A DNA stretch of 64,000 nucleotides, from contig NZ_JACFXU010000013.1 in the NCBI RefSeq assembly GCF_014077625.1, positions 310,001 to 374,000 on the forward strand, in the 5' to 3' direction. Below the pieces are notes generated by a model. It was not told the origin of the DNA. It saw only the letters and a list, made by a program, of their open reading frames with translations, and did not search any database. The first letter of the stretch is position 1. The number at the start of each line of letters is the position of its first letter. Below are positions 33,813 through 41,813 of the stretch, in pieces. The translations under genes were made by a program, and so were the position numbers. The stretch comes from Sediminihaliea albiluteola (GTDB lineage Bacteria; Pseudomonadota; Gammaproteobacteria; Pseudomonadales; Halieaceae).

Positions 33813-35747
33813 TTGCGCTACATGCTTAGTGTCATTTACCTTAGCTTGGTCACAGTATTAAGCACTGTTGCTTTATCGTCTCATGCGGCCACAAGCCTTG
33901 AGCATTATCGCAGCCAATACAGCGAAGCTTTAGAGGCACTTAAGCGGGGGCGAAATACAGATTATCAGCGACTGCGCTCTAGCTTAGATGATTACCCTTT
34001 AGCTATTTATCTTGATTATCAGGACCTGCGTCGTAACTTAGCATCGCTGCAGCTATCACAAGCACAAGATTTTCTGCGGGCCAGTGAGGGTTCCCCGCTT
34101 TATTTGCGCTTCTTATCGGCTTATCTCGACCAGCTTGGCAAACAGCGACAGTGGCAGAGCTTTTTAAGCGTCATGCCGCAAGAGCCCAATAGCATCGAAC
34201 TGAAGTGTTATTACTTTCGTGCTCGTTTGGCTAGTGGTGCCAAGGATGTCGCCTGGGAAGGGGCTGAGAGTCTTTGGGTTTATGGCCGTTCACGGCCTAA
34301 AGTCTGTGATCCGCTGTTCGATGCCTGGATAAAAGATGGGGGCCTTGATGATCGCATCGTTTGGACTCGTATGCTCAATGCCTTTGATGCACGACAGTCT
34401 TCATTAATGCGCTATGTGGGACGTAAGAGTAGCGAGGCCTTGAGGCCCTGGTCGGACAAGTTGCAGCAGGTCTACGCCCACCCAGAGCGTATGCGGCAGC
34501 TGTCTTTGTCCGCTAAAAGTGCTTATGCCAGTGATATTGTTAGCCATGGCTTGGCCTATTTAGCGCGTTATAATCAGGCTATGGCAATTCGATATTGGCA
34601 GCAGTATCAGTCTGAGTTGAGTTTTAGCTTGCCGCAACAGCGCAAGATTGAAGCTGCTATTGTGCGCCACAGCCTTTTTGCTAAAACAGTCGATAATCTG
34701 GACTGGGTAGATCAAGCCCTAGCTCGCCTTAAGCAGGATGATTTAGTCGAGATCCGTTTGCGCTTAGCTCTGAGCAAGCAGGACTGGGCAGTCGTTGCTC
34801 AAATGCTGCCTCTGCTCTCAGAACAAGCTCGTGATGCCAGTGTGTGGCGCTATTGGCAGGCCTATGTCTGGGAACAGCAGGGCGAGAAGGCCCTTGCACA
34901 TCAAGCCTATTCTGCGCTGGCAAAGGAGCGAGATTATTACGGCTTCTTGGCGGCCGACCGGCTGGGCCTAGCTTACAGTTTCAATAACAGCAGTGTTGCC
35001 CTGTCAGACTTTGAGCGTGACAAATTATTGAGCTCGGCTGCTGTACAGCGCATTGTTGAGTTGCGCTTCCACGAGCAAATCAGCAACGCTCACTCTGAGT
35101 GGTATCAGCTGACCCTCGCTACAGAAAACGACTATCTGCTGTCTTTAGCGGTACTGGCACAGAGCCAAGGTTGGCATCGCATGGCCATTGATGCCGCCAA
35201 TCGAGCCAAAGCTTGGGATGCATTAGCGCTGCGTTTTCCCATGCCCTATGAAGAGACTTTTATGCGCTATGCTACGCAGCGCAAGGTGGCTGGCAGCGAA
35301 CTGCTCGCGATTGCGCGACGAGAAAGCGCCTTTTATCCTCAGGCCCGCTCACCGGTAGGCGCTCGCGGCCTGATGCAGATTATGCCGGCCACGGGTCGCG
35401 AGGTTGCTAAGTCACTAGGTGTGGCGCATCGCGATACTGCGCTCTATGAAGTGGAGCATAACGTCCTACTAGGCAGTGAATACTATCGTCGCTTATTAGA
35501 GCGCTTTAATGGCAATCGAATTTTTGCTTTAGCGGCTTATAACGCTGGTCCAAGTAGGGTGGATTTATGGCGGCGCAGTAGGGCGAAGATTGCTGTGCCA
35601 GCAGAGGTCTGGGTTGAGACCATTCCCTATCGTGAGACACGCAACTACGTACAGGCGGTATTGGCTTATAATGCGGTGTTTCGCCACCAGCGAGGGGAGC
35701 AGCCCGGGCCTTTGCTCAATGCCAGTGAGCGCGGCTTAAGCTACTGA
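33813..35747 (+). CDS. slt: Soluble lytic murein transglycosylase
   Basis: 644 aa. Signal peptide (SVIYLSLVTVLSTVALSSHA), a long alpha-helical U-domain as in Slt70, then the C-terminal goose-lysozyme-like domain. The catalytic glutamate is in IARRESAFYPQARSPVGARG near residue 508. GLMQIMPATG and FALAAYNAGPSRV follow, as in family 1A. It cleaves peptidoglycan between MurNAc and GlcNAc in the periplasm with anhydro-product formation. The TTG start at 33813 is supported by GAGGTGG 7 bp upstream; the ATG at 33822 lies too far from it. The stop overlaps the next gene (TGATGATG). Confidence 0.95.
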   Translation: MRYMLSVIYLSLVTVLSTVALSSHAATSLEHYRSQYSEALEALKRGRNTDYQRLRSSLDDYPLAIYLDYQDLRRNLASLQLSQAQDFLRASEGSPLYLRFLSAYLDQLGKQRQWQSFLSVMPQEPNSIELKCYYFRARLASGAKDVAWEGAESLWVYGRSRPKVCDPLFDAWIKDGGLDDRIVWTRMLNAFDARQSSLMRYVGRKSSEALRPWSDKLQQVYAHPERMRQLSLSAKSAYASDIVSHGLAYLARYNQAMAIRYWQQYQSELSFSLPQQRKIEAAIVRHSLFAKTVDNLDWVDQALARLKQDDLVEIRLRLALSKQDWAVVAQMLPLLSEQARDASVWRYWQAYVWEQQGEKALAHQAYSALAKERDYYGFLAADRLGLAYSFNNSSVALSDFERDKLLSSAAVQRIVELRFHEQISNAHSEWYQLTLATENDYLLSLAVLAQSQGWHRMAIDAANRAKAWDALALRFPMPYEETFMRYATQRKVAGSELLAIARRESAFYPQARSPVGARGLMQIMPATGREVAKSLGVAHRDTALYEVEHNVLLGSEYYRRLLERFNGNRIFALAAYNAGPSRVDLWRRSRAKIAVPAEVWVETIPYRETRNYVQAVLAYNAVFRHQRGEQPGPLLNASERGLSY

Positions 35748-36499
35748 TGATGCCGCAGTCTGTAGCGCTAAAAAAGGCCAAGGATTCAGCTTGCGCAGCT
35801 CCAGCACCGCCCGCTCAGCCCTGCGCCTTGCCTTATAGTATCGTGATTCCAGTGCTCAATGAGGCGGAGGCTCTGTCTCAGTTGTTAGCCAGCTTGCGTC
35901 AGCAATGTCCTTCGGCGGAGATATTGGTAGTCGATGGTGGCAGTGCTGACGACTCAGTCAGAGTGGCGCTTCGCGGCGCCGATCAGGTCTTGCTCAGTAA
36001 GCCTGGCCGGGCACGGCAGATGAATCTGGGTGCCCGGGCGGCTAAAGGCGGCTATCTCTTGTTTCTACATGCCGATAGCCAGTTGCTATTTGATGAGACC
36101 CTAGTGCTTAAATGGATAAAGCAGCAGCCTCTGTGGGGCTTTTGTCGAGTGCGTTTGAGCGGTGATCACTTGGCATTTCGTGTCATTGAGCGGGCCATGA
36201 ACATTCGCTCCACCTGTACTCAGGTGGCCACGGGTGATCAGTTACTAGCGGTAGAGCGCGAGCGTTTTTTGACTGAGGGTGGCTTTGCAGATTTGCCCTT
36301 AATGGAAGATGTAGAGTTTTGTAAGCGTTGGCGAAAAATAAGTATTGCCAACTGCCTGCCCGCAACGGTGAAAACCTCCTCCCGGCGCTGGGAAGAGCGA
36401 GGCATCGCTCGCACGGTATTACAGATGTGGGGGCTGCGCTTAGCCTATGTCTGCGGCGTGTCACCGCAGCGTCTGTGGCAGTTTTATTATGGTCGATAG
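35747..36499 (+). CDS. TIGR04283-family glycosyltransferase
   Basis: 250 aa GT2-fold enzyme. YSIVIPVLNEAEALSQLLASL opens the nucleotide-sugar fold (read in parts), DGGSADDS and KPGRARQMNLGARAA are family hallmarks. ATGDQLLAV and GGFADLPLMEDVEFCKR complete the TIGR04283 pattern ('rSAM/selenodomain-associated transferase 2', also called arsenosugar glycosyltransferase). It is coupled to slt (overlapping start) and followed after 8 bp by its common partner, a TIGR04282 protein. No radical-SAM gene is adjacent. Substrate is therefore open. Confidence 0.9.
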   Translation: MMPQSVALKKAKDSACAAPAPPAQPCALPYSIVIPVLNEAEALSQLLASLRQQCPSAEILVVDGGSADDSVRVALRGADQVLLSKPGRARQMNLGARAAKGGYLLFLHADSQLLFDETLVLKWIKQQPLWGFCRVRLSGDHLAFRVIERAMNIRSTCTQVATGDQLLAVERERFLTEGGFADLPLMEDVEFCKRWRKISIANCLPATVKTSSRRWEERGIARTVLQMWGLRLAYVCGVSPQRLWQFYYGR

Positions 36500-36507
36500 G
36501 ATCGTCA

Positions 36508-37146
36508 GTGACTGCCAATAGTGCCCTAAAAGAAGTGTTGATACTGCAGTTTGCTCGCAGTCCACAGCCTGGCCAGGTAAAAACTCGTATGCAGCCCTAT
36601 TTAAGTCCCCAGCAAGCCTGTGACTTACATGAGGCACTACTTGAATGGACCTGCCGGCGCGTCGTCGGAGCAGGTCTGGCAGAGCTGGAGCTATGGGTTA
36701 GCGGCAAGCTTGATGCGCCAGTGTTTGAGCGCTGCCTGGCTCTTGGCGCTAGCGCTCTGCGCACACAGCAAGGCAGTGATCTAGGGCAGCGGATGCAGCA
36801 TGCGCTTGCTGATGCTCTAGGGCGTGCGCAAAAAGTGATTCTTATTGGCAGTGATTGCCCCGCCATTGACCGAGCGTATCTTGAGCAAGCAATTGAGCTA
36901 CTCAATAGTAAGGATTGCGTGCTGGGGCCAGCATATGATGGTGGCTATGTCTTGATTGGCCTGACAGGCTTTGTGCCAAATTGTTTTACTGCGGTGCAGT
37001 GGGGCAGTGAGCAAGTGTATCGACAGACAGTCGCGCATTTGCAGGCGGGAGCGGTTAATTGGGGAGCCCTTGGCAGCTTAGCTGATATCGATCGACCAGA
37101 AGATTTGCCTTTGTGGCAAGCACTTCACTCCACCGCAGGCGGCTGA
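36508..37146 (+). CDS. TIGR04282-family glycosyltransferase-like protein
   Basis: 212 aa from GTG 36508, 8 bp after the upstream stop. LILQFARSPQPGQVKTRMQP, GSDLGQRMQHAL, VILIGSDCPAID and GPAYDGGYVLIGL are the DUF2064/TIGR04282 signature, a nucleotidyl-transferase-like fold. It is nearly always paired with TIGR04283. The longer frame from 36328 overlaps the upstream gene and is a chance extension. An AGGA is 7 bp before the GTG. The two proteins probably act in one pathway that transfers sugars to an unusual acceptor. Confidence 0.9.
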   Translation: MTANSALKEVLILQFARSPQPGQVKTRMQPYLSPQQACDLHEALLEWTCRRVVGAGLAELELWVSGKLDAPVFERCLALGASALRTQQGSDLGQRMQHALADALGRAQKVILIGSDCPAIDRAYLEQAIELLNSKDCVLGPAYDGGYVLIGLTGFVPNCFTAVQWGSEQVYRQTVAHLQAGAVNWGALGSLADIDRPEDLPLWQALHSTAGG

Positions 37147-37178
37147 ACTAAAGACCGCAATCTTATGAGCCTAAGTCA

Positions 37179-37586
37179 TTAACGGCTGACACTGGCCTTA
37201 ACTGGCTTATCGACAAACTCTGTATCAGCAATATAACTGCCACTGGCGCGCTGGTAGAGCAAGCAGGCAATAGCAGTGCAGTAGCTTAGATTAGTCGCTA
37301 ACTCGCGATCGGGATCGCTCAAAAAAGCGCGCTGGCTGGCCAAGCCACGAACACGACTGGCCATGTCTGGCTGGAAGGCTAAAAAGCGATCCCAGATATC
37401 TCGATGCTGGGCCGGTGTAATATGGAATAAGCCTAAGCCGTCTTTTTTAACTGAGAACAGACCGAGTTCGGGGGCAGCGATAGCTGCATTGAATAAGAAA
37501 GATTCAGTGCTGGGGCTCCAGGCTCCCAAGTACTCAAGGGTAGGTCGGATGACCTGCTCCCTTAGTAGTTCTGCGGTAACGAACAT
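37179..37586 (-). CDS. Unassigned 135-aa protein
   Basis: Start ATG 37586 with AGGAAG 7 bp upstream. RPTLEYLGAWSPSTESFLFN, GLFHITPAQHRDIWDRFLAF and NLSYCTAIACLLYQRA can be read in parts. The arrangement resembles small proteins near lysis/tail genes of marine phages, where a similar 'RP...L..L..WS...E.LL...A..E' segment precedes '..Gi.qi.p.THrdiWd' (recollection, not verified). That would be a degenerate lysozyme-like or phage-recruited protein. No catalytic motif can be assigned. It stands alone between the glycosyltransferases and yciH. The real gene status is supported by a good start site and protein-like composition. Confidence 0.6.
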   Translation of the reverse strand: MFVTAELLREQVIRPTLEYLGAWSPSTESFLFNAAIAAPELGLFSVKKDGLGLFHITPAQHRDIWDRFLAFQPDMASRVRGLASQRAFLSDPDRELATNLSYCTAIACLLYQRASGSYIADTEFVDKPVKASVSR

Positions 37587-37889
37587 AGCCTACTTCCTCG
37601 CAGGGATGACAAATCCGCCAGATACTGCAGTGTTAACTCTTATTAGTCGGCCAGTTGGCTAAATAATAGCGCTTGTGCAGATTAAAAAAACCTTGCACAA
37701 AACTGAGCCCTTCATAGGACCCTTTTACCATAGAGGATAAATAAGTCCAATAAAAATAAGGGCTTGGAAAGCTTATTTCACAAATATTATGGGAATATTG
37801 CCTAACTTAGTGTTAAAGCCTGGGCTTATAGCGTGCAGCGCAGTTTTGCACAGGAAAAAGAGCTAAAAATCCTTTCACCCCGGCACTCT
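37587..37889. other. 303-bp intergenic region with repeated TGCACA elements
   Basis: AT-rich, no gene. TTGTGCA (37673-37679) and TGCACAA (37694-37700) form an inverted repeat with a 14-bp spacer. A second pair, GTGCA (37833-37837) and TGCAC (37847-37851), lies 150 bp away. The similarity between the two sites suggests possible binding sites for one regulator; none is adjacent. Confidence 0.4.
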
Positions 37890-38255
37890 TTATCCGCCAG
37901 CGAGCTTTACTGTGAAGCCTTGCTTCTCCAGCTCAGTTTTTAGTGCTTGCCGCTGGTCACCCTGAATTTCAATCTTGCCTTCTTTCACAGCGCCGCCAAC
38001 GCCGCATTTTTGCTTTAAGGTTTTAGCCAGCGCTTTGAGCTCTTTGTTGGCCAAGGGGATGCCACTGACGATAGTCACAGCTTTGCCGCCACGCCCTTTA
38101 GTTTCGCGTTGGATTCGCACAATACCGTCACCGAGAGCAGCGGGACGGTCTTTAGCGCAGACACACTCCAATACGGGACGGGCACACTGGGGGCAGCGCC
38201 GCCCACTGTCGGTGGAATACACAAGTCTGCTATTAGATTTTGCTTCGCGGGCCAT
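37890..38255 (-). CDS. yciH: SUI1/YciH-type translation factor
   Basis: 121 aa from ATG 38255 with GGAGG 5 bp upstream. The N-terminus has a CPQCARPVLECVC knuckle (two CxxC-like pairs). The SUI1 fold follows: IVRIQRETKGRGGKAVTIVSG (in parts), LKALAKTLKQKCGVGGAVKEGKIEIQGD (in parts). Bacterial YciH resembles eIF1 and influences start-codon fidelity in vitro. An earlier in-frame start at 38327 would overlap slyX and is rejected. Divergent from slyX across 73 bp. Confidence 0.95.
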   Translation of the reverse strand: MAREAKSNSRLVYSTDSGRRCPQCARPVLECVCAKDRPAALGDGIVRIQRETKGRGGKAVTIVSGIPLANKELKALAKTLKQKCGVGGAVKEGKIEIQGDQRQALKTELEKQGFTVKLAGG

Positions 38256-38328
38256 GGTTCCTCCGGGGCATTGTGGTGAGCGCGGCAGTATATTAGCCTG
38301 CGAGCTAATTTTGAATGGAGTGTGCACG

Positions 38329-38559
38329 ATGGATGATGTCGATATCCTGAACCAACTTAGCGAACTGCAGAGCCAGCTTGCTTTTCAGGACGATACAATA
38401 GCTGCCCTTAATGATGCCCTAGCGCAGCAGCAGCGTGAGTTGCTGACTTTGCGGCGTCAACTGGAGTTGCTCAAGCAGCGCCAAGATGAACAGGCAGCAG
38501 CACTGGATCAAGGTTCTGATGAGGCTGCTCCAGCCCTTGAAAGGCCGCCACATTATTAG
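38329..38559 (+). CDS. slyX: SlyX family protein
   Basis: 76 aa. A long amphipathic coiled coil (LSELQSQLAFQDDTIAALND, LTLRRQLELLKQRQ) with the C-terminal ERPPHY is the SlyX hallmark (E. coli ends PPHY). ATG 38329 follows GGAG. Function unknown; in E. coli it is encoded next to slyD. Here it is divergent from yciH instead. Confidence 0.93.
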   Translation: MDDVDILNQLSELQSQLAFQDDTIAALNDALAQQQRELLTLRRQLELLKQRQDEQAAALDQGSDEAAPALERPPHY

Positions 38560-38679
38560 TTTTGCAGTGCTGTAGTTGCAGCGCTGTGGTCAATCGTACA
38601 AACTCCATAGCTTCCCGCAACATTGACTTTGCAGACCGACAGCTTGGGCTGTTAAACATTAATCTAATAAGGAGTCACA

Positions 38680-39915
38680 ATGTCAGAGTCTTCGCGAAAT
38701 GATACAGCTGAACAGGCTGAGTTTCGGCAATATTGTCGAGAGTGGTTGGCTGAGAATAAACCGAGTGATCCTCCCGTTCGCTTGCCCCAATCAGCTCTAG
38801 AAATTATGACTGAGCCGCAGCTTGAGTATCTTCAAGCTTGGCAAAAGTCAGCTTACGAGGCCGGTTTGGTTGGCTGTGATTATCCCAAAGAAGTCGGCGG
38901 AGGTGGTCGCAAGGACTGTCAGCGTGTGGCGAATGCGGAGATGATAGCTGCGCGTACCCCATTTTTACCCAACGTCATTGGTCTGGGTATGGCCGCGCCC
39001 ACGGTGTTTTATCACGCCCGAGATGAATTAAAGCAGCGCTTATTGCCACGCTTGTTTTCTGGAGAGGATATCTGGTGTCAGGGCTTTAGTGAGCCCGGTG
39101 CCGGCTCGGACTTGGCCAGCGTGCAAACCTTCGCTGAGCGCAAGGGAGATAAATGGCTTATTAATGGCCATAAAGTATGGACCTCATTAGCGCACTTTGC
39201 CGAGTGGATGATTATTTTACTGCGTACGGATAAGTCCCATAAGTATGATGGCTTATCGTACTTTGTGGTGCCGATACGCTCGGCCCTAGGCAAAGGCGTC
39301 ACGGTGCGCCCACTGATTAAAATCACCGGTGAAACAGGCTTTAACGAAGTAATTTTTGAAGACTTAGAGGTGGATGACAGCTACCGCTTAGATGAGTTGG
39401 GCAAAGGCTGGCAGGTGGCCATGACGACCCTGTTGCACGAGCGTGGGGCAGGGGAATTGCAGTCGCCGCGTTCAGGTGGCATGCGCAGTAAGTCGAGTCA
39501 TCAGATCAGCACTTCTACTTTGATTGATTTAGCGCGCAATACCCGCCGCGGTGAGGGCGTGGCGGCAGACGATCCGTTACTGCGCGATAAAATTATGGAG
39601 CAAATGATCTACGAGAAAGGTTTTGAACAAAACCAACGACGCAACCGAGTCCAAGCCCTGACTGATCATCCGATGCGCCTTGCCCTGCAAAACAAGCTAT
39701 TGGCCAGTGAGAATGCCCAGCAGATTTCAGAGTTGGCAATGGAAATTGCGGGGGCGGGTTCCTCGCTGTACTTATCCGACGAAAATGCCCCTGCAGGTGG
39801 TCAATGGCCGCTGTCGTACATGAATAGTTTCGGTATGACTATTGCTGCGGGAACCAGCGAGGTACAGCGTAATATTCTCGGTGAGCGCGTGCTAGGCATG
39901 CCGAAATCGAAATAA
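38680..39915 (+). CDS. Acyl-CoA dehydrogenase (411 aa)
   Basis: FAD enzyme catalysing alpha,beta-dehydrogenation of an acyl-CoA. FSEPGAGSDLASVQT and WLINGHKVWTSLAHFAEW mark the flavin/substrate site. GYW-like segment is IIEDLEVDDSY... (read as VIFEDLEVDD), and the C-terminal AGTSEVQRNILGERVLG is conserved. It starts with ATG and AAGGAG 6 bp upstream. It is followed 24 bp later by a second acyl-CoA dehydrogenase; such head-to-tail pairs form heteromeric (alpha2beta2) enzymes in steroid side-chain and branched-substrate catabolism. Acyl substrate cannot be told. Confidence 0.92.
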   Translation: MSESSRNDTAEQAEFRQYCREWLAENKPSDPPVRLPQSALEIMTEPQLEYLQAWQKSAYEAGLVGCDYPKEVGGGGRKDCQRVANAEMIAARTPFLPNVIGLGMAAPTVFYHARDELKQRLLPRLFSGEDIWCQGFSEPGAGSDLASVQTFAERKGDKWLINGHKVWTSLAHFAEWMIILLRTDKSHKYDGLSYFVVPIRSALGKGVTVRPLIKITGETGFNEVIFEDLEVDDSYRLDELGKGWQVAMTTLLHERGAGELQSPRSGGMRSKSSHQISTSTLIDLARNTRRGEGVAADDPLLRDKIMEQMIYEKGFEQNQRRNRVQALTDHPMRLALQNKLLASENAQQISELAMEIAGAGSSLYLSDENAPAGGQWPLSYMNSFGMTIAAGTSEVQRNILGERVLGMPKSK

Positions 39916-39939
39916 GCGGAAGCCATAGGAGAATAAGAA

Positions 39940-41058
39940 ATGAAACAACCCAATGATTTCAGCTTCGGTGAAGAAGCGTCATTGCTTAAAGATTCCGCTC
40001 GAAAGTTTTTTGCAGAGCACCTGCCCGTTGAGAGTTTGCACCGTTTGGTAGCAGCAGATCACAATCCAGATCGAGCCCCAGAGGTGCTGTGGCGCGCTGA
40101 TCTGTGGCAACAAATGGTTGAGCTTGGCTGGACCATGTTGGCGGTGCCTGAGCGCTCTGGCGGTTTGGGTATGCCCCTTGTGGCAGTTGCTGGATTAGTT
40201 GAAGAGCTGGGTCGCGCGGCTTTTCCCTGCCCACTGCTGGGGACGCTCAATGTGAGCTATATTTTAGCTGCTGCCGGTGAGGGTGCTGATGCTGCTCTGC
40301 AAGAGATTATTGCGGGCAAAGCGGCAGCGCTGGCTATGACTAATCGCCACGGCGACTGGGAGCTGGAACACACAGAGCTGCGCTACAAGGCCGGCAAATT
40401 AAATGGCAGCGCTTGGTTTGTACAGGATGCCGCTAAAGTCGATTACTTGCTCGCCGTAGCACAGACTGATTCCGGATACGGTCTCTACTGGGTAGCTGCT
40501 GATAGCGAAGGGGTGACCCTAACGCAGGACGCTATCGTCGACCTGACGCGCGACCAAGCCCATATTAGCTTTGACAATGTGGCGGCGCAGGAGATCAGTG
40601 GCAAAGCGCTGTCCGCACTGACTCAAGCGTTTCCGGCTATTTGGACGCTGCTTGCGGCAGATATTGTCGGGGCAGCAGAGTGGCAGCTACAGACCACTGT
40701 AGAGTATGTTAGCACCCGGCAGCAGTTCGACCGTCCGCTAGGCTTTTTCCAGGCAGTTAAACACCCCTTGGTCAATGTGATGCTTAAAACCGACCAAGCT
40801 AAATCGCTGGTTTACAACGCGGCCTGCGCCTATGACTGTGAGCCCGCTGCAGCGGCCAAGTACGCCCATATGGCACTGGCATCAGCCAGTGACTTGGCGG
40901 GCTTTGCTTCCAGTCGCTCAGTGCAGTATCACGGCGGTATTGGCTTTACTTGGGAGTGCTTTGTTCACTTGTATTTTAAGCGCCAGAAACACAGTCAGGC
41001 TCTGTGGGGTGATGCCAGCTGGCATCGGGCCCGTATGGCCGAGATTGTATTTGCTTAA
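39940..41058 (+). CDS. Acyl-CoA dehydrogenase (372 aa)
   Basis: Partner of the preceding gene, 24 bp downstream, with AGGAG before the ATG. DFSFGEEASLLKDSARKFF opens the N-terminal helical domain. LGWTMLAVPERSGGLG and VEELGRAAFPCPLLGTLNV follow. TRQQFDRPLGFFQAVKHPL is the C-terminal domain arginine/FAD motif and YHGGIGFTWE holds the position of the catalytic base region. Its sequence is diverged, as in the non-catalytic or regulatory subunit of heteromeric acyl-CoA dehydrogenases. A strong terminator hairpin follows 3 bp after the stop. Confidence 0.9.
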   Translation: MKQPNDFSFGEEASLLKDSARKFFAEHLPVESLHRLVAADHNPDRAPEVLWRADLWQQMVELGWTMLAVPERSGGLGMPLVAVAGLVEELGRAAFPCPLLGTLNVSYILAAAGEGADAALQEIIAGKAAALAMTNRHGDWELEHTELRYKAGKLNGSAWFVQDAAKVDYLLAVAQTDSGYGLYWVAADSEGVTLTQDAIVDLTRDQAHISFDNVAAQEISGKALSALTQAFPAIWTLLAADIVGAAEWQLQTTVEYVSTRQQFDRPLGFFQAVKHPLVNVMLKTDQAKSLVYNAACAYDCEPAAAAKYAHMALASASDLAGFASSRSVQYHGGIGFTWECFVHLYFKRQKHSQALWGDASWHRARMAEIVFA

Positions 41059-41061
41059 GTG

Positions 41062-41095
41062 AACAGGCCGCTGCGAGATTTCGCAGCGGCCTGTT
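41062..41095. terminator. Bidirectional hairpin terminator
   Basis: A perfect 15-bp stem: 41062-41076 pairs with 41081-41095, closing the 4-base loop GATT. It lies between two convergent genes, 3 bp after the acyl-CoA dehydrogenase stop and 10 bp before the thioesterase stop. T-rich sequence flanks it on both sides. Confidence 0.8.
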
Positions 41096-41105
41096 CTATC
41101 AAGTT

Positions 41106-41783
41106 TTAGTCTTTTTCGAACATCTCTTTCAAGGTGTTGGAGGGGCGAATGAACAAGCCTTCACTGCGAGCAGTGACTTCGCCGTTGGCGAGTAACTCGG
41201 CAGTGACCACGGTCTTTCGCCCATCAACTCGGTCTACGCTGCCACGCAAGTCTAGGTCAGTGTTCAGGGGGGTGGGGCGCAGGTAGCGCACATGCAGCGT
41301 GCCAGTCATGCCGGATTGACCGCCAGCGATTTGGGCCATGCCCAAAAACTGATCTAAGATGGCTGCCACATAGCCTCCATGCACGAAGCCTGGAGGTCCT
41401 TCATAGGCATAGCCGCATTTCACCTTGCCAAAGGCCAGCTTGCCCTCTAGCCACATGTTCAGCCCCGGTGACAGTGGATTGCTTAGGCCACCAATGGCGT
41501 TCAGTTCGTAATTTAACTCGCCGCGACTCCCGTGCTCTTGGGTGTTGGCAAATTCCTGTGAGCCATAATAGCGTGGTGAATTTGCTAGGGCCTTGTTAAG
41601 TTCAGAGATGGTGGCGCTGGCCTGCTTCAATAGCTCTTCACTGGGGGCTGAGGTGACGAGTGTGTTACTCAGCTCGCGCAGAGCTTGTGCTAATTCGCGC
41701 TTGGCGGCCCAGTGGCTGGAGACGGGCGGCGTAATCTCCGCTGAGGCAAAAGGGTTAAATGTACTAGGGGAATCGTCAGGCAT
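41106..41783 (-). CDS. PaaI-family thioesterase (hotdog fold)
   Basis: 225 aa. The hotdog core is GPPGFVHGGYVAAILDQFLG (residues about 128-147) with HG-x-x-x motif, followed by TGTLHVRYLRPTPLNTDL and the strand GRKTVVTAELLANGEVTARSEG (in parts). Such enzymes hydrolyse acyl-CoA thioesters. An N-terminal region of about 75 residues (PPVSSHWAAKRELAQALREL) lies outside the fold. It neighbours the acyl-CoA dehydrogenases (convergent) and an epoxide hydrolase, consistent with degradation of acyl or cyclic substrates. Confidence 0.88.
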   Translation of the reverse strand: MPDDSPSTFNPFASAEITPPVSSHWAAKRELAQALRELSNTLVTSAPSEELLKQASATISELNKALANSPRYYGSQEFANTQEHGSRGELNYELNAIGGLSNPLSPGLNMWLEGKLAFGKVKCGYAYEGPPGFVHGGYVAAILDQFLGMAQIAGGQSGMTGTLHVRYLRPTPLNTDLDLRGSVDRVDGRKTVVTAELLANGEVTARSEGLFIRPSNTLKEMFEKD

Positions 41784-41813
41784 GCTTCTATTGTCCTTGT
41801 TAGCGCTTCTTGT

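Noticed and set aside
36328-36507. Extended start of the TIGR04282 protein
   Set aside because: Overlaps the upstream glycosyltransferase and lacks similarity; the family motif begins just after the GTG at 36508.
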